Below, piece after piece: positions 16,105 to 25,716 of a stretch of 64,000 nucleotides of DNA (positions are counted from its first letter, which is position 1; each line of letters starts with the position of its first letter). The stretch comes from Streptomyces gardneri (GTDB taxonomy: Bacteria; Actinomycetota; Actinomycetes; Streptomycetales; Streptomycetaceae). The position numbers were made by a program, and so were the translations under genes. The notes under the pieces are model-generated. The model ran no database searches, was not told where the DNA came from, and worked only from the letters and a program-made list of their open reading frames with translations. The stretch lies in contig NZ_BJMN01000012.1 of the NCBI RefSeq assembly GCF_006539185.1, positions 1 to 64,000 on the forward strand. The letters run 5' to 3'.

Positions 16105-17394
16105 GTGTCTGCTTCGAAGAGGACCGCTTGGGCGGTCGCTGCTGCCGTACTCCTGCCGCTCGTCATCGCCGCGCCGGCGGCCCACGCGGACGAAGGGAAG
16201 GACACGAAGGACAAGCAGCCCAAACCGCCCGCCACGATGTCCGCGGTCGGCGGCGCGCTGCTCGGGAAGCCCGGCACCCAGGCCCAGCTGCTGCCCGGTG
16301 CCCCCGTGCTGCCCAAGGAGCTGTCCGCGCGGTCCTGGATCGTCGCGGACGCGGAGAGCGGCCAGGTCCTCGCCGCGCACAACGCGCACTGGCGGCTCGC
16401 CCCGGCGTCCACGCTCAAGATGCTCTTCGCGGACACCGTGCTGCCGAAGTTCGAGAAGACGAAGAACCACCTGGTGACCACCCAGGACCTGGCCGGGATG
16501 GGCTCCGGCTCCAGCCTGGTCGGCATCAAGGAGAAGCAGACCTACAGCGTCCACGACCTGTGGCTCGGTGTCTTCCTCCGCTCCGGCAACGACGCCGTCC
16601 ACGTCCTGTCGGCCATGAACGGCGGCATCCCGCAGACCGTGAAGGACATGAACGACCACGCGGCCGAGCTCCAGGCGCTCGACACCCACGTGGTCTCCCC
16701 GGACGGCTACGACGCCCCGGGCCAGGTCTCGTCCGCGTACGACCTGACACTCATCGCCCGCAACGGCATGCAGAAGCCGGACTTCCGGGAGTACGCCGCC
16801 ACGCCCCGCGCCGCCTTCCCCGGCGAGCTGAAGCCGGGCAAGAAGCGCGAGACCTTCGAGATCCAGAACACCAACCGGCTCCTCACCGGCGACCTCGGCG
16901 TCGCCCCCTACCAGGGGATCGCCGGCGTGAAGAACGGCAACACCACGCACGCGGGATCCACCTTCACGGGCGTCGCGGAGCGCGGCGGGAAGGTCCTGCT
17001 CGTCACCGTGATGAACCCGTCCTCGAAGGAGCAGCACGCGGTCTACAAGGAGACCGCCCGGCTGCTCGACTGGGGCTTCGCGGCGGCCGGGAAGGTGACC
17101 CCGGTGGGCGAACTGGTGCCGCCCGCGTCGGCCCGTACGGGCACGGGCACGGGGACCGGGTCGGGCGGCGGGACCACGCCCGCGCCCGGGAAGCAGGCCC
17201 CCGGTGCGTCGGCGACCGCCGCCGTCTCCGAGGAGAAGTCCGGCGGGGTCGGGATCGCGCTGAGCATCGCGGGCGGGGTGCTCGTCCTGCTCGCCGGCGC
17301 CGTCTTCCTCGTCAACCGCCGCTGGCCGCTGGCCGGTTCGGGCTCGCGTCGGCAGCGCTCGCGGGCTCCTCGGGATCCGGACGTGAACCCGTAG
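16105..17394 (+). CDS. D-alanyl-D-alanine carboxypeptidase (PBP, S11-like)
   Basis: 429 residues if GTG 16105 is the start. A signal peptide (TAWAVAAAVLLPLVIAAPAAHA) is followed by a penicillin-binding transpeptidase-like domain with SxxK at Ser102-Lys105 (ASTLKM), the SGN triad in LRSGNDA and KNGNTT in place of KTG. A Gly/Thr-rich linker precedes a C-terminal transmembrane helix (GIALSIAGGVLVLLAGAVFLV) and a basic tail, so the enzyme is tethered outside the membrane. It trims the terminal D-Ala of peptidoglycan stem peptides. Its 3' end overlaps the convergent YihY gene by 83 bp. Confidence 0.88.
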   Translation: MSASKRTAWAVAAAVLLPLVIAAPAAHADEGKDTKDKQPKPPATMSAVGGALLGKPGTQAQLLPGAPVLPKELSARSWIVADAESGQVLAAHNAHWRLAPASTLKMLFADTVLPKFEKTKNHLVTTQDLAGMGSGSSLVGIKEKQTYSVHDLWLGVFLRSGNDAVHVLSAMNGGIPQTVKDMNDHAAELQALDTHVVSPDGYDAPGQVSSAYDLTLIARNGMQKPDFREYAATPRAAFPGELKPGKKRETFEIQNTNRLLTGDLGVAPYQGIAGVKNGNTTHAGSTFTGVAERGGKVLLVTVMNPSSKEQHAVYKETARLLDWGFAAAGKVTPVGELVPPASARTGTGTGTGSGGGTTPAPGKQAPGASATAAVSEEKSGGVGIALSIAGGVLVLLAGAVFLVNRRWPLAGSGSRRQRSRAPRDPDVNP

Positions 17395-18229
17395 CCGTCC
17401 AGGCCGCGCAGAAGAGCAGGAGCTTCGCGGTGAAGTTGATCCACAGCATCAGGGCGATCGGCGTGCCGAAGGCCCCGTACATCGACTTCCCCGCGACCCC
17501 CTTCATGTAGCCGCCGAGCAGCAGCTTGAGCAGCTCGAAGCCGACCGCGCCGATGAGCGCCGCCACCACGAGCCGGCGCCGGGGCGGCTGGACGCCGGGC
17601 AGCAGCGTCAGGAGGTAGAGCAGCATCAGGAAGTCGGCCACGACGGCGACGAGGACGGCGGCGGCCTGGAGCAGATAGCCGCCCGCCCCCTCGCCGGAGA
17701 TGCCGACCCGGTCGGCGGTCCAGCCGACGGCGGTGGAGCCGAGCCAGGACGCGGCGAGCGAGCAGATCGCGACGCCGCCGAGGCCGAGGAGCACGAGCGT
17801 GTCCTTGCCCTTGCGCACGATCGGATTGCCCTCCTCGGCGTCGTCGAGGCCCCACACGACCCGCAGGCACTCCCGCATGGCGCCGATCCAGCTGATGCCG
17901 GTGAGGAGCAGCAGGGCGCCGGCGATGAGTCCGACGGTGCCGGCGTTGGCGACGAGCCCGTCGATGTCGAGCTGGTCGGAGATGCCGGGCACCTGGTCGG
18001 CGACCTTCTCCTCGATCTTGTCCAGCTGCTTCTGGGAGAGGAGCGCAGCACCGATCGCGGCGGCGACGGTGATCAGCGGGAAGAGGGCGAGGAAGGAGAG
18101 GAAGGTGATCGCGGCGGCGAGCCGGCTCCAGTGGACCTCGTCGAGGGTCTCGTACGAGCGCCACGCGTGGGTCCGCATGAGGCGGGTGGCCACGGGGCCG
18201 ATGACGGGGAGCTTGGTCAGCCAGTCCAT
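17312..18229 (-). CDS. YihY/virulence factor BrkB family inner-membrane protein
   Basis: 305 residues from the ATG at 18227-18229 (MDWLTKLPVIG), with GAGGGG about 10 nt upstream; an ATG at 18325 is possible but adds a Pro/Gly-rich stretch. The opening helix AWRSYETLDEVHWSRLAAAITFLSFLALFPLI is the YihY signature, and five to six membrane helices follow, ending GTPIALMLWINFTAKLLLFCAAWTA. The biochemical function of the family is not settled. The last 28 codons lie antisense to the end of the carboxypeptidase gene. Confidence 0.88.
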   Translation of the reverse strand: MDWLTKLPVIGPVATRLMRTHAWRSYETLDEVHWSRLAAAITFLSFLALFPLITVAAAIGAALLSQKQLDKIEEKVADQVPGISDQLDIDGLVANAGTVGLIAGALLLLTGISWIGAMRECLRVVWGLDDAEEGNPIVRKGKDTLVLLGLGGVAICSLAASWLGSTAVGWTADRVGISGEGAGGYLLQAAAVLVAVVADFLMLLYLLTLLPGVQPPRRRLVVAALIGAVGFELLKLLLGGYMKGVAGKSMYGAFGTPIALMLWINFTAKLLLFCAAWTATGSRPDPEEPASAADASPNRPAASGG

Positions 18230-18426
18230 GTCGTACGCGTACCCCTCGGTCCGTTGGTCCGGGAAAGGCCCGGTGCCCGGAGTACGAGAATCCCCCGGCG
18301 GGGCAGCCGCGCCGGGGACCGACATCCCGGAGGCGACGGCAGCAATACCGGCATAAGCGACAGGTCCGGCTATACGGTCACCCTGATGGCCGTCGAGACC
18401 CACCGCCCTCTGAGGAGTACCCCACG

Positions 18427-19191
18427 ATGAAGGACGCCTTCGGCACCCCGCAGTCCCTGCTCGTCCTCGGCGGCACCTCCGCCATCGGGCTCGCCACCGC
18501 GCGCCGGATGATCGCCCGCGGCGTCCGGACGGTCTGGCTGGCCGGCCGCCCCTCCCCCGCGCTCACCGCCGCCGCGGACTCGCTGCGCGCGCTCGGCACG
18601 GACGTGCACACCGTCCCCTTCGACGCGCTCGACACCGAGTCGCACGAGGAGCGGCTCGGCAAGATCTTCACGGAGGGGCCCGTCGACGTGGTGCTGCTCG
18701 CCTTCGGGGTCCTCGGCGACCAGGCGCACGACGAGGCCGACCCCGTCGCCGCCGTCCGCGTCGCGCAGACCAACTACACGGGCGCCGTCTCGGCCGGCCT
18801 GGTGTGCGCGGGCGCGCTCCAGGCGCAGGGGCACGGCTCGCTGGTGGTGCTCTCCTCGGTGGCGGGCGAGCGGGCCCGGCGCGCCGACTTCATCTACGGG
18901 TCGTCGAAGGCGGGTCTCGACGTCTTCGCCCAGGGCCTCGGGGACGCGCTGTACGGCACGGGGGCGCACGTCATGGTCGTCCGGCCCGGATCCGTGCGGT
19001 CGGCGGCCGCGCCCGGGCGGTCCGGCTCCCGGCGGTCCGGCTTCGCGACCACTCCCGAGGCGGTCGCGACCGCGATCGAGCTGGGGCTGCGGCGCCGCTC
19101 GGAGACGGTGTGGGTGCCGGGGACGCTGCGGATGGCGATGTCGGCGGTACGGCACCTGCCGAGGCCGCTCTTCCGCCTCCTGCCCGTGTGA
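18427..19191 (+). CDS. SDR family oxidoreductase, DprE2-like (decaprenylphosphoryl-2-keto-ribose reductase type)
   Basis: 254 residues with GAGGAG before the ATG. The NAD(P) motif is LVLGGTSAIGLATARRM; the catalytic set is Ser in LVVLSSVAGER and Tyr-x3-Lys in FIYGSSKAG. The early GTSAIG, FGVLGDQ and the C-terminal hydrophobic MSAVRHLPRPLFRLLPV agree with DprE2, the second enzyme of decaprenylphosphoryl-arabinose synthesis in mycolata. DprE1, its partner, is not in this window, so in this organism the substrate may be a different polyprenyl-sugar. The assignment to SDR is sure; the DprE2 label is tentative. Confidence 0.75.
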   Translation: MKDAFGTPQSLLVLGGTSAIGLATARRMIARGVRTVWLAGRPSPALTAAADSLRALGTDVHTVPFDALDTESHEERLGKIFTEGPVDVVLLAFGVLGDQAHDEADPVAAVRVAQTNYTGAVSAGLVCAGALQAQGHGSLVVLSSVAGERARRADFIYGSSKAGLDVFAQGLGDALYGTGAHVMVVRPGSVRSAAAPGRSGSRRSGFATTPEAVATAIELGLRRRSETVWVPGTLRMAMSAVRHLPRPLFRLLPV

Positions 19192-19222
19192 GAGGCAGGA
19201 GCGGGAGCCCGAGCGGGAAGGG

Positions 19223-19819
19223 TCAGCCGGCGGGGGTGGCGGTCGGCGCGTCGACCGGGCTGCCGCCCTGCGTCGGGACGGCCGAGATCGGGCGTCCGCT
19301 GCCGAACTCGTAGTCGTACAGCTTCCGCCACACGCCGTCCGGGCCCTGCTCGTACAGCGCGAACGAGCGGCACGTCCAGGCCGCCTCGTACCCGGCGAGC
19401 TCCTCGAACGCCCGGTCCATCCCCTCCTCGGAGATGGCGTGCGCCACGGTGACGTGCGGGTGGTACGGGAACTGGAGCTCGCGCGCGAGCGGTCCCTCCT
19501 CGTCCCGGATCCGGTGCTGGAGCCGGTTGCAGAGGGGGACGCCTTCCTCGAGCTTCACGAAGACGACCGGGGAGAGCGGCCGGAAGGTCCCCGTGCCCTT
19601 CAGACGGACGGGGAACGGCTGGTACCCGGCGGCGACCCCGGCGAGGTGCGCCTCGATCTCCGGGAGCCGCTCCTCCGCGACCTCGGTCGGCGGGACGAGG
19701 GTGACGTGCGTGGGGATGCCGTGCGCGGCGGGATCCCCGAAGCCCGCGCGCCGCTCCTGGAGCAGGCTGCCGTAGGGCTCCGGGACCGCGATCGAAACGC
19801 CGAGCGTTACGGTCCCCAC
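19223..19819 (-). CDS. 2H phosphoesterase (2'-5' RNA ligase family)
   Basis: 198 residues from GTG at 19817-19819, behind GGAGGAGAACGAC. The two histidine motifs of the superfamily are present: HVTLVPP near residue 36 and HVTVAHA near residue 122. Members cleave or form 2',5'-phosphodiester or cyclic-phosphate bonds on RNA or nucleotides. The C-terminal 25 residues (PISAVPTQGGSPVDAPTATPAG) are a disordered tail. It lies downstream of trpS on the same strand, 107 bp away. Confidence 0.85.
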   Translation of the reverse strand: MGTVTLGVSIAVPEPYGSLLQERRAGFGDPAAHGIPTHVTLVPPTEVAEERLPEIEAHLAGVAAGYQPFPVRLKGTGTFRPLSPVVFVKLEEGVPLCNRLQHRIRDEEGPLARELQFPYHPHVTVAHAISEEGMDRAFEELAGYEAAWTCRSFALYEQGPDGVWRKLYDYEFGSGRPISAVPTQGGSPVDAPTATPAG

Positions 19820-19926
19820 GTCGTTCTCCTCCGTCGTCCGTCGAGTCGTGTGCCTGTGGTCGTGCTTGTGGTGGTGCAGCCGCCAGTGTGCGTCCTGCAC
19901 CACCCTCGTGGCCAGGGTCCTAGGAC

Positions 19927-20988
<1,062 letters not shown>

Positions 20989-20996
20989 TCAAGAGT

Positions 20997-21593
20997 GTGA
21001 GGACGCGGGAGGGGACCCGGGAGGGGGGCCTGGTCGACGACGAGGCCGTGGTGATCGCACGGGTGCGCGCCGGAGAGCCGGAGGCGTACGCGGAGCTGGT
21101 CCGCGCGCACACGGCGGTGGCGCTGAGGGCGGCCGTGGCGTGCGGCGCTGGGCCGGAGGCCGAGGACGTGGTGCAGCAGGCGTTCTTCAAGGCGTACCGC
21201 TCGCTGGGGCGGTTCAAGGAGGGTGCGGCGTTCCGGCCGTGGCTGCTGCGGATCGTCGTCAATGAGACCAGGAACACAGTGCGCTCGGCGGGTCGGCAGC
21301 GGGCCGTCGCGGACCGGGAGGCGGACCTGCTCGGCGGCGAGCCGCGGATACCGGAGTCGGCGGACCCGGCGGTCGCCGCGGAGGAGCGGGAGCGGAGCCG
21401 GCGGCTCCTCGACGCCCTGGACGGTCTCGCCGAGGACCATCGGCAGGTGGTGATCCACCGCTATCTGCTGGAGCTGGACGAGGCGGAGACGGCCGCGGCG
21501 CTCGGCTGGCCGAGAGGGACGGTGAAGTCCCGGCTGAGCCGGGCGCTGAAGAAGCTGGGACTCGTGCTGGAGGGAGGTGAGGAGCGTGGCTGA
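20997..21593 (+). CDS. ECF-type RNA polymerase sigma factor
   Basis: About 198 residues from GTG 20997. Region 2 is seen in AEDVVQQAFFKAYRSLGRFKEG and FRPWLLRIVVNETRN; region 4 in LLDALDGLAEDHRQVVIHRYLLELDEAETAAALGWPRGTVKSRLSRALKKLG. A CTG at about 21030 has a better Shine-Dalgarno (GGGAGGGGGG) than the GTG, so the true start may be later. The stop overlaps the start of the next gene by 8 nt (GTGGCTGA), a usual sigma/membrane anti-sigma arrangement. Confidence 0.88.
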   Translation: MRTREGTREGGLVDDEAVVIARVRAGEPEAYAELVRAHTAVALRAAVACGAGPEAEDVVQQAFFKAYRSLGRFKEGAAFRPWLLRIVVNETRNTVRSAGRQRAVADREADLLGGEPRIPESADPAVAAEERERSRRLLDALDGLAEDHRQVVIHRYLLELDEAETAAALGWPRGTVKSRLSRALKKLGLVLEGGEERG

Positions 21594-22392
21594 CGAGCTG
21601 CTTCCGGAGGAGCTGCGGGAGCTGGGGCGGCGGCTGCGGGTGCCCGACGTGGACGGCGGGTCCATGGCGGAGCGGGTGCTCGCGCAGCTCCTCGCCGAGC
21701 ATGTACCGACGCCCGCGCCGGAGCTGCCGGGGCCGTGGCGACGGCGGTGGGCGCGGGTGCGGGCATGGGTGCGGGAGCGGCGGCGGGCGCTGGTGGCCGG
21801 CCTGACCGGGGTGCTGATCGTGCTGGTGCTCACCCCTCCCGTGCGGGCGGCGGTGGCGGACTGGTTCGGCTTCGGCGGGGTCACCGTGCGCTACGCCCAC
21901 GACCCCGCGGGCCGCACCGCGCCGCCCGGCGGGGCGGTGCCGGGCTGCTCCGACCCGGTGCCGGCGGCGGAGGCCGGGCGCAGGGCCGGGTTCGAGCCGG
22001 TGATACCGGGCGCGCTCGGCGCGCCGGACGCGGTCTCGGTGACGGGGTCGGCCGAGCGGGGCCGGGCGGTGATCAGCCTGTGTTGGCGCGTCGGGGAGCG
22101 GACGGTCCGGCTGGACGAGTTCCCGGCCCGGCTGGACATCGGCTTCGCCAAGGAGGTCACGACGCAGCCGGAGTGGGTGGATCTGCCGGACGGGGCGCAG
22201 GGCTACTGGTTCGCGGCTCCGCATCTGCTGACGGTCCCGATGACGGACGGGACGGGCGGGAGCTGGACCCATGAGGTCCGCACGGCGGGCCCCACCCTCC
22301 TCTGGACGCGGAGCGGGGGCGCGCTCACCTTCCGGCTGGAGGGCATACCGGACCGGGAGGAGGCGCGCCGGACGGCGGAGTCGGCCGGCTGA
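21586..22392 (+). CDS. Single-pass membrane protein coupled to the ECF sigma factor, probable anti-sigma or sensor
   Basis: 268 residues from GTG 21586, overlapping the sigma gene stop. Residues 1-60 are cytoplasmic and helical (LLPEELRELGRRLRV...MAERVLAQLLAEH), then WVRERRRALVAGLTGVLIVLVLTPPVRAA is a transmembrane segment, and about 175 residues are extracytoplasmic, including WFGFGGVTVRY and repeated Trp/Tyr motifs. There is no zinc-finger anti-sigma motif (HxxxCxxC). I infer that the cytoplasmic segment holds the sigma factor, based on gene order only. Confidence 0.7.
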   Translation: MADELLPEELRELGRRLRVPDVDGGSMAERVLAQLLAEHVPTPAPELPGPWRRRWARVRAWVRERRRALVAGLTGVLIVLVLTPPVRAAVADWFGFGGVTVRYAHDPAGRTAPPGGAVPGCSDPVPAAEAGRRAGFEPVIPGALGAPDAVSVTGSAERGRAVISLCWRVGERTVRLDEFPARLDIGFAKEVTTQPEWVDLPDGAQGYWFAAPHLLTVPMTDGTGGSWTHEVRTAGPTLLWTRSGGALTFRLEGIPDREEARRTAESAG

Positions 22393-22534
22393 CCGCGGCT
22401 GCGGCGTTGGCCGGCGGGCGCCCGCGTGTGGTGGGCGCGCCGTCGTCGAGGTTTCCGCTTCCGGCGCGCGAGCGACGATAAGAAGGGGAGCCACAACCCC
22501 TGAGCTCCCGGGCCGCAGGACGAACGGAGATCCC

Positions 22535-23740
22535 GTGTCGAGGACGCAAGACGCGATCGCTTCCGCGGAGGCGCACAGCGCTCACAACTACCACCCCCTT
22601 CCGATCGTCGTCGCCTCGGCGGACGGCGCCTGGATGACCGATGTCGAAGGGCGCCGCTATCTCGACATGCTCGCCGGGTACTCGGCGCTCAACTTCGGGC
22701 ACGGCAACCGCCGGCTGATCGAGGCCGCGAAGGCGCAGCTGGAGCGGGTGACGCTGACCTCGCGCGCCTTCCACCACGACCGCTTCGCCGAGTTCTGCAC
22801 GCAGCTCGCCGCCCTGTGCGGCAAGGAGGCGGTGCTGCCGATGAACACGGGGGCGGAGGCGGTCGAGACGGCCGTGAAGACCGCCCGGAAGTGGGGGTAC
22901 GAGGTGAAGGGCGTGCCGGACGGGCACGCGAAGATCGTGGTCGCGGGGAACAACTTCCACGGCCGGACGACGACGATCGTCAGCTTCTCCACGGACCACG
23001 AGGCGCGGGACCACTTCGGCCCGTACACGCCGGGGTTCGAGATCGTCCCGTACGGGGACCTGACCGCCCTGGAGGCGGCGGTCACCGAGAACACGGTGGC
23101 GGTGCTGCTCGAACCGATCCAGGGCGAGGCGGGGGTCCTGGTCCCGCCGGCCGGCTATCTGCCGGGGGTGCGGGAGCTGACCCGCCGGCGGAACGTCCTG
23201 TTCATGGCGGACGAGATCCAGTCGGGTCTGGGCCGGACGGGGAAGACCTTCGCGTGCGAGCACGAGGGCGTCGTGCCGGACGTGTACATCCTGGGGAAGG
23301 CGCTGGGCGGCGGTGTCGTGCCGGTGTCGGCGGTGGTCGCCGACCGTTCCGTGCTCGGGGTGTTCCGGCCGGGTGAGCACGGGTCGACGTTCGGCGGGAA
23401 TCCGCTGGCCTGCGCGGTGGCCCTGGAGGTGATCGCGATGCTGCGGACGGGCGAGTACCAGGAGCGGGCGGCCGAGCTGGGCGAGCACCTCCACGCCGAG
23501 CTGAGGCTGCTCGTGGGCGGCGGTGCGGTGGAGGCGGTGCGCGGGCGCGGCCTGTGGGCGGGTGTGGACATCGCGCCGTCGAGGGGCACGGGCCGGGAGA
23601 TCTCGGAGAAGCTGATGGAGCGGGGGGTCCTGGTGAAGGACACGCACGGGTCGACGATCCGGATCGCGCCGCCCCTGGTCATCTCGAAGGAGGACCTGGA
23701 CTGGGGTCTCGAGCAGCTGCGGGAGGTGCTGTCGGACTGA
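22535..23740 (+). CDS. rocD: Ornithine--oxo-acid transaminase
   Basis: 401 residues from GTG 22535 with GGAG upstream. This is a class III aminotransferase: YLDMLAGYSALNFGHGNRRL, the GAEAVETAVKTARKWGY loop, NFHGRTTTIVSFS, EPIQGEAGVLVPP, MADEIQSGLGRTG and the PLP lysine in VYILGKALGGGVVPVSAV. These match ornithine delta-aminotransferase, which makes glutamate-5-semialdehyde from ornithine and 2-oxoglutarate. No arginase or proline genes flank it. Confidence 0.92.
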   Translation: MSRTQDAIASAEAHSAHNYHPLPIVVASADGAWMTDVEGRRYLDMLAGYSALNFGHGNRRLIEAAKAQLERVTLTSRAFHHDRFAEFCTQLAALCGKEAVLPMNTGAEAVETAVKTARKWGYEVKGVPDGHAKIVVAGNNFHGRTTTIVSFSTDHEARDHFGPYTPGFEIVPYGDLTALEAAVTENTVAVLLEPIQGEAGVLVPPAGYLPGVRELTRRRNVLFMADEIQSGLGRTGKTFACEHEGVVPDVYILGKALGGGVVPVSAVVADRSVLGVFRPGEHGSTFGGNPLACAVALEVIAMLRTGEYQERAAELGEHLHAELRLLVGGGAVEAVRGRGLWAGVDIAPSRGTGREISEKLMERGVLVKDTHGSTIRIAPPLVISKEDLDWGLEQLREVLSD

Positions 23741-23770
23741 CAGGGGGCGGACCCCCGGGGCGGCCGGTCG

Positions 23771-25021
23771 TCAGGTGCGCAGCGCCTCCAGCGGCTCGAC
23801 CCTGGCCGCCCGGAGCGCCGGATAGAGCCCGGCGAGCAGTCCGGTGAGCGAGCCGACGGCGGGGGCGACGACCACGGTGTAGGGGTTGATGACCGCGGTC
23901 CACTCCTGGGCGAGTGCGACCACGGCGACGACTCCGATGCCGATCGCCGTCCCGGCCAGTCCACCGAGCGTTCCGAGCACGGTGGACTCGGTGAGGAACT
24001 GGGCCGCGATGTGCCGGGGCCCGGCGCCCAGGGCCCGGCGCAGGCCGATCTCGCCCCGCCGCTCCAGCACCGCGACCAGCGTGGTGTTGGCGATGCCGAC
24101 CGCGCCGATGACGAGGCAGATCCCGGCCAGGACCAGGAACAGTCCGGAGAGCGAGGTGTCGATCTCGTCCCGCAGGCCGTGCGGGTCGGGCGGTGGTACG
24201 GCGGTGAGCAGTTCGGGCCGGTCGGGGCGGAGGGCGAGCGGCGCCTGGTGGGCGATGAGCCGCGCCGCGCCGACATCGGTCCCGATGAGCATCCGGGCCG
24301 GGGAGTCGCGGGGCGGACCGTAGGCGCGGAGGGCCGTGGACTCCGGGATCATCACGCCGAGCAGGAGGTCGGGCAGCCGCTCCACGTCCGAGACGATCCC
24401 GACGACCGAGTAGGGGGTGCTGTTGATGAAGACGACCGGCTGGTTGTCGACGCGGGAGATCCCGAGCAGCCGGGCCGCGCCCGCGCCCAGGACGCAGACC
24501 TGCTCGGCGCGGCCCCGGTGGAACTGGTTGTACAGCGTCCCGGCGGCCACGACCGGCCGGGCCGCCTGCAGGGCGCCGGGGGACGCGGCGAAGAGCCGGA
24601 CGCTCCGGGCGCGGGCGCTCTCGCCGGGTGGGGCGGGCCGGGTGCCGACGGAGGGGCTCCGCAGGGGAAGCTGCCACCACACGCCCGCGGCCGCCACGCC
24701 GTTGAGGCGCTGGACGCGCTCGTCGGCGTCCGGGGGGAAGCTCAGGACCGGGGTGGTCGAGGGGTCGGTCGGGGTCCGGTCCTGCACGGTGACGGTGGTG
24801 GCCGTCAGGGCGGTGAAGGCGTTGCCGATCTGCTGGGTGGCCGACGAGGTCAGCCCGAGCACGGCCACGAACGCGCCGACGCCGAGGACCGTGCCGAGCA
24901 TGGTGAGGACCGATCGGCCGGGCCGCTGCACGAGCCCGGCGATCGCCTCGCCGAGTCCGTCGCGCAGCCGGAGCCGGGAGAAGGGGGGCAGCCCCCTGTC
25001 CTCGTCCTTCGTCCGGGTCAT
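23771..25021 (-). CDS. ABC transporter permease, MacB/FtsX type
   Basis: 416 residues. A single N-terminal helix (RSVLTMLGTVLGVGAFVAVLGLTS, 39-62), a large extracytoplasmic MacB periplasmic-core domain (65-280) and three C-terminal helices (LFLVLAGICLVIGAVGIANTTLVAVLERRGEIGLRRALGA; STVLGTLGGLAGTAIGIGVVAVV; VAPAVGSLTGLLAGLYPALRAAR) give the standard FtsX-domain topology. The ATG overlaps the ATPase stop by 4 nt (ATGA). This is the last gene of a four-gene operon. Confidence 0.92.
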   Translation of the reverse strand: MTRTKDEDRGLPPFSRLRLRDGLGEAIAGLVQRPGRSVLTMLGTVLGVGAFVAVLGLTSSATQQIGNAFTALTATTVTVQDRTPTDPSTTPVLSFPPDADERVQRLNGVAAAGVWWQLPLRSPSVGTRPAPPGESARARSVRLFAASPGALQAARPVVAAGTLYNQFHRGRAEQVCVLGAGAARLLGISRVDNQPVVFINSTPYSVVGIVSDVERLPDLLLGVMIPESTALRAYGPPRDSPARMLIGTDVGAARLIAHQAPLALRPDRPELLTAVPPPDPHGLRDEIDTSLSGLFLVLAGICLVIGAVGIANTTLVAVLERRGEIGLRRALGAGPRHIAAQFLTESTVLGTLGGLAGTAIGIGVVAVVALAQEWTAVINPYTVVVAPAVGSLTGLLAGLYPALRAARVEPLEALRT

Positions 25022-25716
25022 GCGGGGGTCTCCGCCGTGCTTCCCAGCTCTCCGTCGCGCATGACCAGCGTGCGCCCGGCCCGCGCGGCGACCGCCGGGT
25101 CGTGGGTGATGATCACGATGGTCTGACCGCTGCGGTGCAGCTCCTCGAAGAGTTCCATGATGATCTCGGAGGTGCGGCTGTCGAGGTTTCCGGTCGGCTC
25201 GTCGCAGAGCAGCAGCCGGGGCCGGTTGACCAGCGCGCGGGCGATGGCGACCCGCTGCCGCTCGCCTCCGGACATGGTGGGCGGCAGCGCGTCGAGCCGG
25301 TGCTCCAGGCCCACCCGGCGCAGGGCCTCGACCGCCCGGAGCCGCCGGGAGCGGGCGTCGCGGGCGACGTAGAGCTGGGCGAGTTCCACGTTCTCGGTCG
25401 CGGTGCGGTACGGGAGCAGCTGGAACGACTGGAACACGAAGCCGATCAGGTGTCCGCGCACGGCGGTCCGGCGCCGCTCGCCGAGCCCGGCGACGTCGAT
25501 GCCGCCGAGCTCGTACGTACCGGCCGTGGGGCGGTCGAGGAGACCGAGGAGGTTGAGCAGGGTCGACTTGCCCGATCCCGAGGGGCCGACGACGGCGAGG
25601 AACTCACCTTCCCGCACATCGAGTTCGACGGGGCGCAGGGCGTGCACCTCGACCGTTCCCGGGAAGGTGCGGCTGAGCCCCCGCAACCGGATGACGGGAG
25701 CCTCCGGGGCGCTCAC
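25018..25716 (-). CDS. ABC transporter ATP-binding protein (MacB/LolD type)
   Basis: 232 residues from GTG 25716. Walker A is GPSGSGKST, the signature motif MSGGERQRVAIARALV, Walker B LLLCDEPTGNLDS, and the switch His is in IIITHDPAVA. The motif FQSFQLLPYRTATENVELAQLY is typical of the MacB/LolD subfamily, which drives mechanotransmission through FtsX-type permeases. Both ends overlap neighbours by 4 nt, so translation is coupled. Confidence 0.94.
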   Translation of the reverse strand: MSAPEAPVIRLRGLSRTFPGTVEVHALRPVELDVREGEFLAVVGPSGSGKSTLLNLLGLLDRPTAGTYELGGIDVAGLGERRRTAVRGHLIGFVFQSFQLLPYRTATENVELAQLYVARDARSRRLRAVEALRRVGLEHRLDALPPTMSGGERQRVAIARALVNRPRLLLCDEPTGNLDSRTSEIIMELFEELHRSGQTIVIITHDPAVAARAGRTLVMRDGELGSTAETPA

